From NCBI RefSeq assembly GCF_002150005.2, contig NZ_MSPP01000001.1, forward strand, positions 372,001 to 436,000: 64,000 nt of DNA, read 5' to 3'. Under the pieces are notes generated by a model that had not been told where the DNA came from, made no database searches, and saw only the letters and a program-made list of their open reading frames with translations. The DNA is from Marivivens niveibacter (GTDB lineage: Bacteria; Pseudomonadota; Alphaproteobacteria; Rhodobacterales; Rhodobacteraceae). The position numbers were made by a program, and so were the translations under genes. Below, piece by piece: positions 45,054 through 54,212 of the stretch (position 1 is the first letter of the stretch; every line of letters begins with the position of its first letter).

Positions 45054-45083
45054 CTTGCGAAGCTGCGAATAGCCCCCCATATT
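45054..45083 (+). promoter_or_regulatory. Sigma-32 (RpoH) heat-shock promoter of hsp20
   Basis: CTTGCGA at 45054-45060 and CCCCATATT at 45075-45083, separated by 14 bp, match the RpoH consensus CTTGAAA-N11-16-CCCCATNT at most positions. It lies about 60 bp upstream of the hsp20 start, consistent with a heat-shock gene. Confidence 0.75.
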
Positions 45084-45144
45084 AAATTTGTGGTCGCCGA
45101 ACGCGGGGCCATTACCAGACGGTCGCTAATACAGGACGTGTCAT

Positions 45145-45561
45145 ATGACGAAATTAACTTTGGGGACGCACCCGTTTTTGCTGGGGTTTGAACAATTGGA
45201 ACGATTGGTGGAACGCACAGCGAAATCAGGAAACGAAGGGTATCCCCCTTATAACATCGAACAGACCTCGGAACGGTCGTATCGGATCACTCTGGCGGTT
45301 GCCGGTTTTTCGGAATCCGATCTGTCGATCACGGTCGAGGATAGTTCGCTGGTTATCCGTGGACGTCAAAAAGACGAAAACGAAGGCCGCATTTTCCTAC
45401 ATCGCGGCATTGCTGCCCGCCAATTCCAACGGTCATTCGTTTTGGCCGACGGGGTCGAAGTAGGCGAGGCAAGCATGGAAAACGGGCTGTTGCATGTCGA
45501 TCTGACCCGCAAAGTGCCTGAAACGGTGGTGCAGACCATCAAAATCAAAAGGAGTGAATGA
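45145..45561 (+). CDS. Hsp20 family small heat-shock protein
   Basis: A 138-residue protein with an alpha-crystallin domain: PPYNIEQTSERSYRITLAVAGFSESDLSITVEDSSLVIRGRQ, then RGIAARQFQRSFVLADGVEV and MENGLLHVDLTRKVPE. As an IbpA-type holdase it protects unfolding proteins. The stop is directly followed by the DUF1150 gene (a TGA ATG junction), so both share the RpoH promoter at 45054. Confidence 0.94.
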   Translation: MTKLTLGTHPFLLGFEQLERLVERTAKSGNEGYPPYNIEQTSERSYRITLAVAGFSESDLSITVEDSSLVIRGRQKDENEGRIFLHRGIAARQFQRSFVLADGVEVGEASMENGLLHVDLTRKVPETVVQTIKIKRSE

Positions 45562-45786
45562 ATGAACACCAAATATGATTTTGAAAAAGACCAAGACCGC
45601 ATCGTTTACGTGAAATCCGTAGCGGTCGCCGATCTGCCAGTCGAAGTTCAGGAACAAGCCGAAGGTCTGGATCATCTGTTCGCGGTTCACAAATCCGACG
45701 GTGAACAACTGGCGCTGGTGGCGGATCGCAAAATGGCGTTTCTGCTGGCGCGTGAACACGAATATCAGCCGATGACCGTGCATTAA
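45562..45786 (+). CDS. DUF1150 family protein
   Basis: A 74-residue protein (IVYVKSVAVADLPVEVQEQAEGLDHLFAVHKSDGEQLALVADRKMAFLLAREHEYQPMTVH). The VK-V---LP-----A-G---L-A-H---GE-LA------AF--AR-ND-- pattern is DUF1150, which in alphaproteobacteria regularly follows hsp20. AAAGGAGTGA is a strong ribosome site. It may help Hsp20, but the function is unproven. Confidence 0.88.
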   Translation: MNTKYDFEKDQDRIVYVKSVAVADLPVEVQEQAEGLDHLFAVHKSDGEQLALVADRKMAFLLAREHEYQPMTVH

Positions 45787-45811
45787 CCGCACCCTTTATC
45801 GCCGAATTTTT

Positions 45812-45843
45812 GAAAGCGTCCTGAAAATTCAGGGCGCTTTTTT
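45812..45843 (+). terminator. Terminator of the hsp20-DUF1150 operon
   Basis: AAAGCGTCCTGA and TCAGGGCGCTTT pair with one mismatch, followed by further T residues, 27 bp after the DUF1150 stop codon. Confidence 0.8.
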
Positions 45844-45903
45844 CGACGGAAACGGTAGGCTGGATCGTATCAGCCCAAAGGAATTTTAGCCAAAGGTGTT
45901 TCT

Positions 45904-46380
45904 ATGTCTCAGCCAGACCGTTTTTCGCGGCCGCAAATGATCCTGCATTGGGTCGTCGCCGTGTTGTTTTTGTTCAACTATTTTGTCTCTGACGGATTAG
46001 GCCGCGCAGCAGGGATGTATGCACGTGGCGAAGATTACAGCCAATATTTCGCGGCGATCGTGCACCCCTGGGTCGGGGTGGCGTTATTGGCCGCGGTTCT
46101 GGCGCGTATCGTTTTGCGGTTCACCGTGGGCGCGCCCGCCGAGCCGGAAATGCCAGCGTGGATGTCGTGGGCGGCGAAACTGACCCACGGCGCGATTTAT
46201 GCGTCATTGCTGGTTTTGTGTGCCTCGGGCATCGCGCGTTGGTTTTTCGGCGTCCGTGACGCGGGCGACGTACACGAGGTGATGGTAAACCTCACCGTTA
46301 CCCTGATCGTCGTTCACATCGGTGCGGCGCTGTATCATCAGTTTATCCTCAAGGATAATTTGCTGGCACGGATGCGCTAA
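45904..46380 (+). CDS. Cytochrome b561 family protein
   Basis: A 158-residue inner-membrane protein with four predicted helices. Candidate haem-ligand histidines lie in MILHWVVAVLFLFNYF, AAIVHPWVGVALLAAV, LTHGAIYASLLVL and LIVVHIGAALYHQF. This matches the YodB/CybB cytochrome b561 group, which passes electrons across the membrane, for example from quinol. It stands alone between two terminators. Confidence 0.9.
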   Translation: MSQPDRFSRPQMILHWVVAVLFLFNYFVSDGLGRAAGMYARGEDYSQYFAAIVHPWVGVALLAAVLARIVLRFTVGAPAEPEMPAWMSWAAKLTHGAIYASLLVLCASGIARWFFGVRDAGDVHEVMVNLTVTLIVVHIGAALYHQFILKDNLLARMR

Positions 46381-46383
46381 CGC

Positions 46384-46415
46384 AAAAGCCCCGACCGAAA
46401 GGCCGGGGCTTTTTA
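46384..46415. terminator. Terminator between cytochrome b561 and sat-cysC
   Basis: AAAAGCCCCG and CGGGGCTTTT pair around an ACCGAAAGGC loop, with five T on the plus side and four A on the other, so it can serve both convergent genes. Confidence 0.9.
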
Positions 46416-46434
46416 TTTGGTGCTGGTTTCGGGC

Positions 46435-48147
46435 TTATTTGCCCGAGATGAGGCCCATGCTTTCCAGTTTCAGCAGAACCTGATGTGCGCAGTTGTCGAC
46501 TTCGACGTTTTCGGTTTCGACAACCAGTTCTGCGTTCGTTGGGGTCTCGTATGGGTCAGAGATACCGGTGAACTCTTTGATTTTGCCTTCGCGAGCCAGT
46601 TTATACAGGCCCTTGCGGTCGCGGCGTTCGCATTCCTCGATCGTGGTCGCAACGTGGACTTCGACGAAAGCACCGTATTGTTCGATGTCTTCACGAACCG
46701 CGCGGCGGGTTGCGGTGTAAGGCGCGATTGGCGCACAGATCGCGATACCACCGTTTTTGGTGATTTCGGACGCAACATAGCCGATGCGGCGGATGTTCAG
46801 GTCGCGGTGCTCTTTCGAGAAGCCCAGCTCAGACGACAGGTTTTTACGAACAATATCACCGTCCAGCAGGGTCACAGGGCGGCCGCCCATTTCCATCAGT
46901 TTCACCATCAGCGCGTTCGCAATAGTCGATTTACCCGAGCCCGAGAAACCGGTGAAGAACACGGTGAAGCCCTGTTTCGAACGTGGCGGTTTGGTTTTGC
47001 GCAGTTCGGTCACAACCTCGGGGAAGCTGAACCATTCTGGGATTTCCAGACCTTCGGCCAGACGGCGACGCAGCTCGGTGCCCGAGATGTTCAGGATGGT
47101 CACGTCGTCTTTGTCTGCGATTTCGTCCGCTGGTTCGTATTGCGCGCGTTCCTGCACGTAAACCATATGTTTGAAGTCGACCATTTCGATGCCGATTTCT
47201 TCTTGGTGTTCGCGGAACAGATCCTGCGCGTCATATGGACCGTAGAAATCCTCACCAGCCGAGTTTTTGCCCGGGCCAGCGTGGTCGCGACCAACGATAA
47301 AGTGGGTGCAGCCGTGATTTTTACGGATCAGGCCGTGCCAGACAGCCTCGCGCGGGCCTGCCATACGCATCGCTAGGTTCAGCAGCGACATGGTGGTGGT
47401 GGCTGCTGGGTATTTGTCCAGAACCGCCTCGTAGCAGCGCACGCGGGTAAAGTGGTCAACGTCGCCCGGTTTGGTCATGCCAACAACAGGGTGGATCAGC
47501 AGGTTGGCCTGCGCTTCGCGTGCGGCGCGGAAGGTCAGTTCCTGGTGTGCGCGGTGCAGCGGGTTGCGGGTTTGGAACGCAACAACCTTGCGCCAGCCCA
47601 TTTTGCGGAAATAGGCGCGCAGTTCGTTTGGCGTGTCGCGGCGACCGCGGAAATCATAGTGAACAGGCTGCTGGATGCCGGTGACAGGGCCGCCCAGATA
47701 GATTTTGCCAGCCGTGTTGTGCAGGTAGTTCACCGCAGGGTGGGCCAGATCGTCCGCGCCGAACACTTTTTCAGCTTCGCGCGATTTGTTTGGTTCCCAT
47801 TTGTCGGTGACGGTCATGGTCGCCAGAATGACGCCCTCTTGGTCACGCAGAGCAATGTCCTGACCCAGTTCGATTTTCGATGCGAAATCTTCGGTCACGT
47901 CCAAGGTGATCGGCATCGGCCACAGCTGGCCGTCCGCCAAGCGCATGTTTTCGACAACGCCGTTGTAGTCTTCTTCCGACAGGAAACCTTTCAGCGGGTT
48001 GAAGCCGCCGTTCATCAACAGCTCCAGATCGCAAATCTGGCGCGGCGTCAGGTCGTGGCTGGTCAACTCGCCAGCTTCGATTTTCAGTTTCTGGGCAGAG
48101 TCGTACGATACATACAGCTCGGGGATCGGGGCTAGGTCCATCGTCAT
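46435..48147 (-). CDS. Bifunctional sulfate adenylyltransferase/adenylylsulfate kinase
   Basis: A 570-residue fusion. Residues 1 to about 385 are ATP sulfurylase (Sat), with QTRNPLHRAHQELTFRAA as the nucleotide-binding motif and IVGRDHAGPGKNSAG. From about 395 it is APS kinase (CysC) with the P-loop FTGFSGSGKSTIANAL, LDGDIVRKNLSSELGFSKEHRDLNIRRI, and ICAPIAPYTATRRAVRE. It turns sulfate into PAPS in two steps for assimilation or sulfation. It is not the CysN GTPase type. The start at 48147 has GGAAC upstream; ATG 48141 is also possible. Confidence 0.95.
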   Translation of the reverse strand: MTMDLAPIPELYVSYDSAQKLKIEAGELTSHDLTPRQICDLELLMNGGFNPLKGFLSEEDYNGVVENMRLADGQLWPMPITLDVTEDFASKIELGQDIALRDQEGVILATMTVTDKWEPNKSREAEKVFGADDLAHPAVNYLHNTAGKIYLGGPVTGIQQPVHYDFRGRRDTPNELRAYFRKMGWRKVVAFQTRNPLHRAHQELTFRAAREAQANLLIHPVVGMTKPGDVDHFTRVRCYEAVLDKYPAATTTMSLLNLAMRMAGPREAVWHGLIRKNHGCTHFIVGRDHAGPGKNSAGEDFYGPYDAQDLFREHQEEIGIEMVDFKHMVYVQERAQYEPADEIADKDDVTILNISGTELRRRLAEGLEIPEWFSFPEVVTELRKTKPPRSKQGFTVFFTGFSGSGKSTIANALMVKLMEMGGRPVTLLDGDIVRKNLSSELGFSKEHRDLNIRRIGYVASEITKNGGIAICAPIAPYTATRRAVREDIEQYGAFVEVHVATTIEECERRDRKGLYKLAREGKIKEFTGISDPYETPTNAELVVETENVEVDNCAHQVLLKLESMGLISGK

Positions 48148-48388
48148 AATAGTGTTCCGGCGTTGAAATATACACTTGGCTGATTTGCGCCCGACCTACG
48201 CCCCCAATGCACCCTGTTTCAAGCCTAATTGCCAGATATCGACCCAAAAGGGATGCTGTGTGGGCAAAACGGCGCAATCTGGACTGTAAAAGCACGTTTT
48301 TCGATGCATCGGGAACATTTGTTCCGTCCTATCGCCTCTATTGGGAAATAGACCTGCAAAATCAGATTTTTTGTTTCGATATCGGAAC

Positions 48389-48417
48389 GAAAAAGCGCCG
48401 CAAAATTTGCGGCGCTT
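48389..48417 (-). terminator. Terminator of trxB
   Basis: AAGCGCCGCAAA and TTTGCGGCGCTT pair around one base; read leftwards the stem runs into a T tract. It is 29 bp past the trxB stop. The rest of the sat-trxB gap shows no gene. Confidence 0.85.
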
Positions 48418-48445
48418 CGGGTCGATGTGTCTGGAATGCTGTGAA

Positions 48446-49390
48446 TTAGGATTCGAGTGCAGCCAGATAGTGTTCCGCGTCCAGCGCAGCCATACAGCCC
48501 ATACCCGCCGAGGTAACGGCCTGACGGTATTTGTCGTCGGTCAAATCGCCTGCTGCGAACACGCCAGGGATCGAGGTTTCAGTCGTGCCTGGTTTCACTT
48601 TGACGTAGCCGCCGTTGTAGGTTTCCAGCTGGTCTTTGACCAATTCAGAGGCTGGTGCGTGGCCGATAGCTATGAACACGCCCTTGGCTGGCACGTCCAC
48701 GATTTCGCCTGTTTTCACGTTTTTGGCTTTCACACCCGAAACACCTTTGGGGTCGCCTTCGCCAACGACTTCTTCCAACTGGTGGTCCCACATGATTTCG
48801 ACCTTGGGGTGGTTGAACAGGCGGTCCTGCAGAACTTTTTCGGCGCGCAATGAATCGCGGCGGTGGATCAATGTCACTTTGGTTGCAAAGTTGGTCAGGA
48901 ACAGTGCCTCTTCGACGGCTGTGTTGCCGCCGCCAACAACAACGATTTCCTGTCCGCGGTAAAAGAAACCGTCACAGGTTGCACACGCCGAAACGCCGAA
49001 ACCTTTGTAGGCTTCTTCGGAGTCCAGACCCAACCATTTCGCACGTGCTCCCGTTGCCAGAATAACAGCGTCTGCGGTGTAGGTGGTGCCTGTGTCGCCT
49101 TTGGCAACGAACGGACGCTGTTGCAGGTCCAGTTCGCTGATCATGTCCATCACGATTTCACAGCCCATTTCGCGAGCGTGCTCTTCCATGTTGACCATCA
49201 ACTGCGGGCCTTGGATCGCTTTTTCACCGGGCCAGTTTTCAACGTCGGTGGTGGTGGTCAGCTGGCCGCCAGGTTCCATGCCCTGTACCAGAATAGGGTT
49301 CAGCATTGCGCGGCTTGCGTAAACGCCTGCGGTGTAACCTGCAGGGCCGGAACCGATGATCAATACTTTGGTGTGGCGCGTCTCAGACAT
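48446..49390 (-). CDS. trxB: Thioredoxin-disulfide reductase
   Basis: A 314-residue flavoprotein with FAD motif [20 protein letters not shown], the redox-active CATC in [18 protein letters not shown] motif [17 protein letters not shown], and [31 protein letters not shown]. It reduces thioredoxin with NADPH. ATG 49390 is the conserved start ([13 protein letters not shown]). It is divergent from an Lrp-type regulator. Confidence 0.96.
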   Translation of the reverse strand: MSETRHTKVLIIGSGPAGYTAGVYASRAMLNPILVQGMEPGGQLTTTTDVENWPGEKAIQGPQLMVNMEEHAREMGCEIVMDMISELDLQQRPFVAKGDTGTTYTADAVILATGARAKWLGLDSEEAYKGFGVSACATCDGFFYRGQEIVVVGGGNTAVEEALFLTNFATKVTLIHRRDSLRAEKVLQDRLFNHPKVEIMWDHQLEEVVGEGDPKGVSGVKAKNVKTGEIVDVPAKGVFIAIGHAPASELVKDQLETYNGGYVKVKPGTTETSIPGVFAAGDLTDDKYRQAVTSAGMGCMAALDAEHYLAALES

Positions 49391-49505
49391 GGCAGCCCTC
49401 TTTTCATTATCTGTTTGCCCCGATATAGCCATGCGGCCCGAGTCCTGAAAGGGGGCAAAGGCAACTCATATCCATTCGTGATGTAAAATTCTCTGCGTAA
49501 TGATC

Positions 49506-49537
49506 TTGCGCAGATGTGAAATAATGTTGCGCAGATG
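49506..49537. promoter_or_regulatory. Direct repeat in the trxB-lrp intergenic region
   Basis: TTGCGCAGATG occurs at 49506-49516 and again at 49527-49537, 21 bp apart, or two helical turns. This is the spacing expected for a dimer-of-dimers such as Lrp bound on one face of the DNA. Confidence 0.5.
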
Positions 49538-49582
49538 CGGCTTTGGTCGTAGTGTTTGCGAAACTTTCTTTTGGGGTAGGCA

Positions 49583-50083
49583 ATGCCAGGCAGCAAACTC
49601 GACGAAATCGATCGTATGATCCTAGCTGAATTGCAGGCGGACGGTCGAATGACCAACGTTGAATTAGCCAAACGTGTTGGAATTTCCGCGCCTCCGTGCC
49701 TGCGCCGTGTGCGTACTTTGGAAGAACAGGGTTACATTCGCGGATATCATGCCGACGTCGATAGCCGCGAGTTGGGTTTCGAGGTGCAGGTGTTCGCGAT
49801 GGTCGGCCTGCATAAACAGGCTGAATCCGATTTGTCGGCCTTCGAAGAAAAATGCCGTCATTGGCCGCTGGTTCGCGAATGCCACATGTTGAACGGTGAA
49901 GTTGATTTCATCCTAAAATGTGTGGCCCCAGATCTGCGTACATTCCAAAGTTTTCTAACGGGTGAATTGCTGACTGCGGACAACGTTGCGAACGTAAAAA
50001 CATCGCTTGTCATCCGCGGTGCTAAGGATGAACCGGGCGTGCCTTTCGATGTATTGGAAGAGCGGCTGGCGCGCGACGCCTAA
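49583..50083 (+). CDS. Lrp/AsnC family transcriptional regulator
   Basis: A 166-residue protein: winged helix KLDEIDRMILAELQADGRMTNVELAKRVGISAPPCLRRVRTLEEQGYIRGY, then a RAM domain (VQVFAMVGLHKQAESDLSAFEEKCRHWPLVRECHMLNGEVDFILKCVAPD). The divergent placement next to trxB suggests it controls trxB and itself through the repeats at 49506-49537. It overlaps the Hint gene tail-to-tail by 4 bp. Confidence 0.92.
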   Translation: MPGSKLDEIDRMILAELQADGRMTNVELAKRVGISAPPCLRRVRTLEEQGYIRGYHADVDSRELGFEVQVFAMVGLHKQAESDLSAFEEKCRHWPLVRECHMLNGEVDFILKCVAPDLRTFQSFLTGELLTADNVANVKTSLVIRGAKDEPGVPFDVLEERLARDA

Positions 50084-50799
50084 GCCGCTTTGGCTAACCT
50101 AGATTGGGCGGGTCCGAAATCGGACCAACGTTCGATATGGGGAAATAGCTCTAAAAATAGCGATAAACGCGGCCCTTGTAGGCCAAAGCTGTGCCGCGCC
50201 CCAGGGTGATAGCTGTGCAGTGCGATGCCTTGGGCATCGATGGCGCATTGCCTGTCGAACACAAGGTGAAACAGTTGTGTTGGGCGCATCGGTGTGATGT
50301 CGATGACGCCGCTGTCATCAATCAGATCATTTGCGGCTTTTTCCGAACCATCCGCTAGTCGTGCGGCGGGGCCCACCATTATGTCGTTTGATGGGCGCAT
50401 CGGCCCGAGACTGTCTGCGGTAATACGGACCAGATGTTTTGTTTGGTTTTCTTGCGGAACGACTGTAATCGCGCCTTTCCAGCGCAGCTCGTGGAAATGC
50501 CCGTCAACATCGCGTACCTCATCTCCGGGCAGCAAGTCTTCGATCGCGACAGCGCCATAGCGAGTCGTTAACACCAATCCGCGGGCAAATGCCGAAAAGG
50601 CAGTTTCAAATATAGGGATTGCAGGCGCGAGCCGCTGAAAGGTTTCAATGTCACCAGAAGAGGTCAGATAGGCGACTTCGTAAGTGCGCATAAGAGGCCG
50701 GTTGCGCTGAAGTCGCCCGTCTTTCCGAGCGATCCGGTCCTGAGAAACCGGAGAGGTATGCTGATAACCGATAATGCGGTTGTCCGAGGGCGTGTACAT
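50080..50799 (-). CDS. Hint-domain (hedgehog/intein-like) protein
   Basis: A 239-residue protein whose centre, GLVLTTRYGAVAIEDLLPGDEVRDVDGHFHELRWKG, is the Hint_2 domain abundant in roseobacters. Start 50799 has AGGTGAT upstream; longer readings run through non-coding DNA. The position normally holding the Hint nucleophile (Cys or small residue before the T-x-x-G strand) reads SAFARGLVLTT, with no Cys, so self-splicing is doubtful. The N-terminal 55 residues are unassigned. Confidence 0.8.
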   Translation of the reverse strand: MYTPSDNRIIGYQHTSPVSQDRIARKDGRLQRNRPLMRTYEVAYLTSSGDIETFQRLAPAIPIFETAFSAFARGLVLTTRYGAVAIEDLLPGDEVRDVDGHFHELRWKGAITVVPQENQTKHLVRITADSLGPMRPSNDIMVGPAARLADGSEKAANDLIDDSGVIDITPMRPTQLFHLVFDRQCAIDAQGIALHSYHPGARHSFGLQGPRLSLFLELFPHIERWSDFGPAQSRLAKAA

Positions 50800-51013
50800 G
50801 GGATCACCTAAATGGTTCACCCGCTGTCGGCCCCCACCGACAACATCGGGTCGCTTAACTTGCTGACAATGTGGCAGAAATTGGCCCGACTTGTCAAATC
50901 TGGCTTTGATTGCAGGCTTCTGGTGGATCAATCTAGGGCTGTGGGTGGCTATTGTTCTGCAACGGCGGGGTAATTGGCCACATTTGGACGCGCTCGGCCG
51001 CGAATCAATAAAC

Positions 51014-51037
51014 GAAAAAAGGCGGCCAATGGCCGCC
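51014..51037 (-). terminator. Terminator of the 48-residue small gene
   Basis: GGCGGCC and GGCCGCC pair around AAT. Read leftwards the stem is followed by six T, 28 bp after the small gene's stop codon. Confidence 0.85.
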
Positions 51038-51064
51038 CAAGTTTCACGAGGGGAGAGTAATTGA

Positions 51065-51211
51065 TTAAGCAGCGCGCGCTTTAGGGGCGGCCTCTTTGGC
51101 ATTGCGACGGGCGATCATGGCTTCGCGGCGCAGTCCGCGTTCCCATGGCATACGAACGGTGGTGTCTTCGGATGCTTTGATCATGTTTTCCAACCAACGT
51201 TTGTTTTTCAT
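51065..51211 (-). CDS. Small basic conserved-type protein, 48 residues
   Basis: Read on the minus strand from ATG 51211 to TAA 51065: MKNKRWLENMIKASEDT, then TVRMPWERGLRREAMIARRN and AKEAAPKARAA. It is strongly basic and Ala-rich at the end. A GGACAGAG stretch lies upstream and a good terminator downstream, so it is a proper transcription unit. I recall similar MKNKRWL-type short proteins with a (L/M)PW-RG-RR core in other Rhodobacteraceae, but the function is unknown. Confidence 0.75.
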   Translation of the reverse strand: MKNKRWLENMIKASEDTTVRMPWERGLRREAMIARRNAKEAAPKARAA

Positions 51212-51436
51212 CGCTCTGTCCTCTGCTTTGTTTGCTGTGCCGTTTGCGGCGTTGAGATTAATTTGCCCCCAACACGCGGCAGCACTAGGGCAGGAATATG
51301 CAAAACCGATAAAAATTCAGAAAATGCAGTGGGTATTTTCTAAGTCATTGAATTTTATTGATAATATTTAAATGTGGAAACAATGCGCCAACAAAAACGG
51401 GTATTGTTTTCGTCAAATAAGGCAGCTTTGCCCCAA

Positions 51437-52189
51437 TTATAGCCGAATAACCGAAATCAATCGGCCATAATCTGCCTCTTGGTTATGGGTCGTTCTGCGG
51501 AAGCTGTAGAATCGTTCTGGATCAGAATAGGTGCAGTGCCGCGTCCATTCCGCATGGCCGACCCCTGCGTCCCGTAGGCGCATCAATCCAAAGGCGGGCA
51601 GGTCAAACATATACTTGCCGTCTTTTGTGCCATTCACAAAGAAACGGGTGTATTCGGGATCTTCATCGGCGAATTTGTCGAAAAACTCTTGTCCGACTTC
51701 ATAGGCGCGCTGGCTGATGCTGGGGCCGATGATTGCGGTGATAGAGTCGCGTTTCGCACCAAGCTCCAACATCGCATCAACGGTACGGTCCAAAACGCCC
51801 GATAGCGCGCCTTTCCATCCGGCATGTGCCGCGCCGATGACGCCGTTTTCGGTATCGGCGAATAAAACCGGTTGGCAATCTGCGGTCAGGATCGAAATGG
51901 CGATACCCGGCGTTGCAGTGACGATCGCGTCTGCTTCGGGTTTTTCGGTCGTGAATTCAGTGATGGTCGCAACATCGGCGGAATGCACCTGATGGACGCC
52001 CACCAATGCGTCAACGCCCATGGCATCGGCCACGCGTGATCGGTTTATTGTGACGCATTCCATTTGGTCACTGCTGCCACCGCCACAGTTGAGGCCCGCG
52101 AAAACCCCCGATGATGCGCCACCCTTACGGGTAAAGAACCCGTGCATCACTGGGGCCAATCTGTCGTGGGTGATGATTTCCAGCGTCAT
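51437..52189 (-). CDS. pgeF: Laccase-domain protein (PgeF/YfiH, purine nucleoside phosphorylase-like)
   Basis: A 250-residue multicopper-oxidase-like protein now known to act on purine nucleosides and linked to peptidoglycan editing. Metal-binding residues lie in VHQVHSADV, ILTADCQPVLFAD, GAAHAGWKGALSGV and AIIGPSISQRAYEVG. It overlaps midA by 4 bp as the last gene of lgt-midA-pgeF. Confidence 0.92.
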   Translation of the reverse strand: MTLEIITHDRLAPVMHGFFTRKGGASSGVFAGLNCGGGSSDQMECVTINRSRVADAMGVDALVGVHQVHSADVATITEFTTEKPEADAIVTATPGIAISILTADCQPVLFADTENGVIGAAHAGWKGALSGVLDRTVDAMLELGAKRDSITAIIGPSISQRAYEVGQEFFDKFADEDPEYTRFFVNGTKDGKYMFDLPAFGLMRLRDAGVGHAEWTRHCTYSDPERFYSFRRTTHNQEADYGRLISVIRL

Positions 52190-53241
52190 AATTCTAAACC
52201 AGCAATAGCAGGGGCGTTGTTCGGCAAAATGCCAATCACTTTGAACAGGTCACCCATTTCTGCAGGGTGGGTCAAGCGTCGATGCGCCGCGATATGCGAT
52301 TGCAGCTTATCGCCGCTCATAGTTTGCGCAAGGGCCTGCGCTCGGGCGGTAATACCTAGACGTTCCAGAAATACGCCTTGCGTTGATAGGCGCGTGTGAC
52401 GGGCAGGTGAACAGGCCGCTGCAATAGTTTCAAAATCAACATGCGCTGTCAGGTCTGCCGAACCCGGTGCGGTCAATGGATCGATCGTTTCGTGATCCTT
52501 TAGCGCTTGGAACGTGTCACCCAATGACCGCCAATCACCGTAATCGATGATAATCGCAGCTCCACCGTGTTGTGCGATGCGGTTGCCAATGTCTTGCGTG
52601 ATTGGCGCTGCACTTGGGCAGATTTCAACTAAATCGCCGTCTTTGGTGTCGTCTAAACGGTGTTCTAGCATGGCCAACGGGGCAGGGGATGACAGGCCGA
52701 ATGCAAGCGCGCCATCGGTTAGGCCGACCATTCGTTCGCGCCAGCTATTTCCGTCGCGTATAAACTGACGGATCGGTAGGGCGTCGAAAAATTCGTTGGC
52801 AATTAGGAACAAGGGCGCATCCGGCAGATCAGCGGCGCGGGCATGGGACTGAACAACGGGCAGTCGCGCCGCTTGTGCTTCGGCTAGAACGGGCGATGCC
52901 TCTACCAAATGCAGATCCAACGCGTCGTGAAACCCTGGCACGGCTTTGGTCGCGCGCAGGACGTCGTGCATCAGCGTTCCACGTCCGGGGCCCAATTCTG
53001 CCAGCACGCCTTTGGGGCGGCCTTGGTCGATCCACGCTTGCGCCAGACACAGTCCGATCATTTCGCCGAACATCTGACTGATCTCGGGCGCTGTTACGAA
53101 ATCACCCGCCGCTCCAAGCGGGTCGCGGGTGGTGTAATAGCCGTGTTCGGGGTGCAGCAACGCCTCGGTCATATAATCGGCGATGGTGATCGGGCCGGTG
53201 GTCGCAATCCGCCGTTTCAGTATATCTGTCAGAGCGGTCAT
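52186..53241 (-). CDS. MidA/NDUFAF7-like SAM-dependent methyltransferase
   Basis: A 351-residue protein of the DUF185 family: [45 protein letters not shown], the SAM loop [32 protein letters not shown], and [17 protein letters not shown]. The mitochondrial homologue methylates an arginine of complex I subunit NDUFS2; a similar role here is inferred. It lies between lgt and pgeF with 4-bp overlaps on both sides. Confidence 0.9.
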   Translation of the reverse strand: MTALTDILKRRIATTGPITIADYMTEALLHPEHGYYTTRDPLGAAGDFVTAPEISQMFGEMIGLCLAQAWIDQGRPKGVLAELGPGRGTLMHDVLRATKAVPGFHDALDLHLVEASPVLAEAQAARLPVVQSHARAADLPDAPLFLIANEFFDALPIRQFIRDGNSWRERMVGLTDGALAFGLSSPAPLAMLEHRLDDTKDGDLVEICPSAAPITQDIGNRIAQHGGAAIIIDYGDWRSLGDTFQALKDHETIDPLTAPGSADLTAHVDFETIAAACSPARHTRLSTQGVFLERLGITARAQALAQTMSGDKLQSHIAAHRRLTHPAEMGDLFKVIGILPNNAPAIAGLEL

Positions 53242-54110
53242 TTGCGTGCCCTCAGGATCAGGGTCGCGCCAATTGCGATCATCGGGATCGTCAGGATTTG
53301 CCCCATGGTCAGGCCATAACCGCCCACCTGCAATGCCAATCCTAGTGGATTATCCACCGTTTGGAACTGCGCATCGGGCTGGCGGAAAAATTCCACGATA
53401 AAACGCGAGATGCCATACCCCGCAAAGAATATCCCCGTGACCAACCACGGTTTGCCCAATCCACCTTTGCGGAACACGGTCCACAGGATCACGCTGCCTA
53501 AAATCAGGCCTTCCAATGCGGCCTCATACAGCTGCGATGGGTGACGCGCACAGATGGGCAGCAGGCATGATTGCGCCGCTTCGCCTGGGAAAACAACGGC
53601 CCACGGCACGTCCGTGACGCGGCCCCACAATTCGGCGTTAATGAAATTGGCCAAACGGCCCAGCATCAGGCCAATTGGCGCGGCCATTGCCATGCAGTCT
53701 GCGACCGACCCCAGCCGCAGGCCTTTGACTCGCGCATAGATGGCGGTTGCGACGATAACGCCCAGAAACCCGCCGTGGAATGACATGCCGCCTTGCCAGA
53801 CCTGCAAAATCTCTGACGGGTTCGCCATGTAATAGCTGAACCTGTAAAACAGCACGTACCCCAAACGGCCGCCCAAAATCACGCCGATGATGATGTAGGT
53901 CGACAGGTCCTCTAACTGTTTGCCTGTCATGGGCGGGTCGTATTTGCCCCACAGCGCAGGACGGGCCAGCGCGCGCAGGATCAACCACCATCCAATCGCG
54001 ATTCCAACGATATAGGCCAGCGCGTACCAACGCAGCGCAAATTCGAATCCGAATATCGGGAATGAAATCAACTCAGGAGAGATATTGGGAAAGGCAAGTG
54101 CAGCAAACAT
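53238..54110 (-). CDS. lgt: Prolipoprotein diacylglyceryl transferase
   Basis: A 290-residue inner-membrane enzyme that attaches diacylglycerol to the lipobox Cys of lipoproteins. The family block [21 protein letters not shown] and [18 protein letters not shown] are present, and about seven helices are predicted. I take ATG 54110; a TTG at 54131 would add seven residues. Neither has a clear ribosome site. Confidence 0.94.
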   Translation of the reverse strand: MFAALAFPNISPELISFPIFGFEFALRWYALAYIVGIAIGWWLILRALARPALWGKYDPPMTGKQLEDLSTYIIIGVILGGRLGYVLFYRFSYYMANPSEILQVWQGGMSFHGGFLGVIVATAIYARVKGLRLGSVADCMAMAAPIGLMLGRLANFINAELWGRVTDVPWAVVFPGEAAQSCLLPICARHPSQLYEAALEGLILGSVILWTVFRKGGLGKPWLVTGIFFAGYGISRFIVEFFRQPDAQFQTVDNPLGLALQVGGYGLTMGQILTIPMIAIGATLILRARK

Positions 54111-54212
54111 GGGCAATGTCTGCTGCGCCAAATCGTTAGAGTCAACCTGTCATGGGGTTGTTCCTTTCGCGGCGACACTCCATATAGGTGACAACACTGA
54201 TCGGAGGCTGAC

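Noticed and set aside
46417-47376. Long plus-strand reading (319 aa) opposite sat-cysC
   Set aside because: Rich in Phe, Val and Asp as expected from the antisense of a GC-biased gene; the overlapping Sat/CysC fusion is certain.
51415-51440. GGCAGCTTTG copy in front of pgeF
   Set aside because: Only the 10-bp core matches and the GGCCG or TCCCGC continuation is missing; it may be chance, so it was left out of the repeat family.
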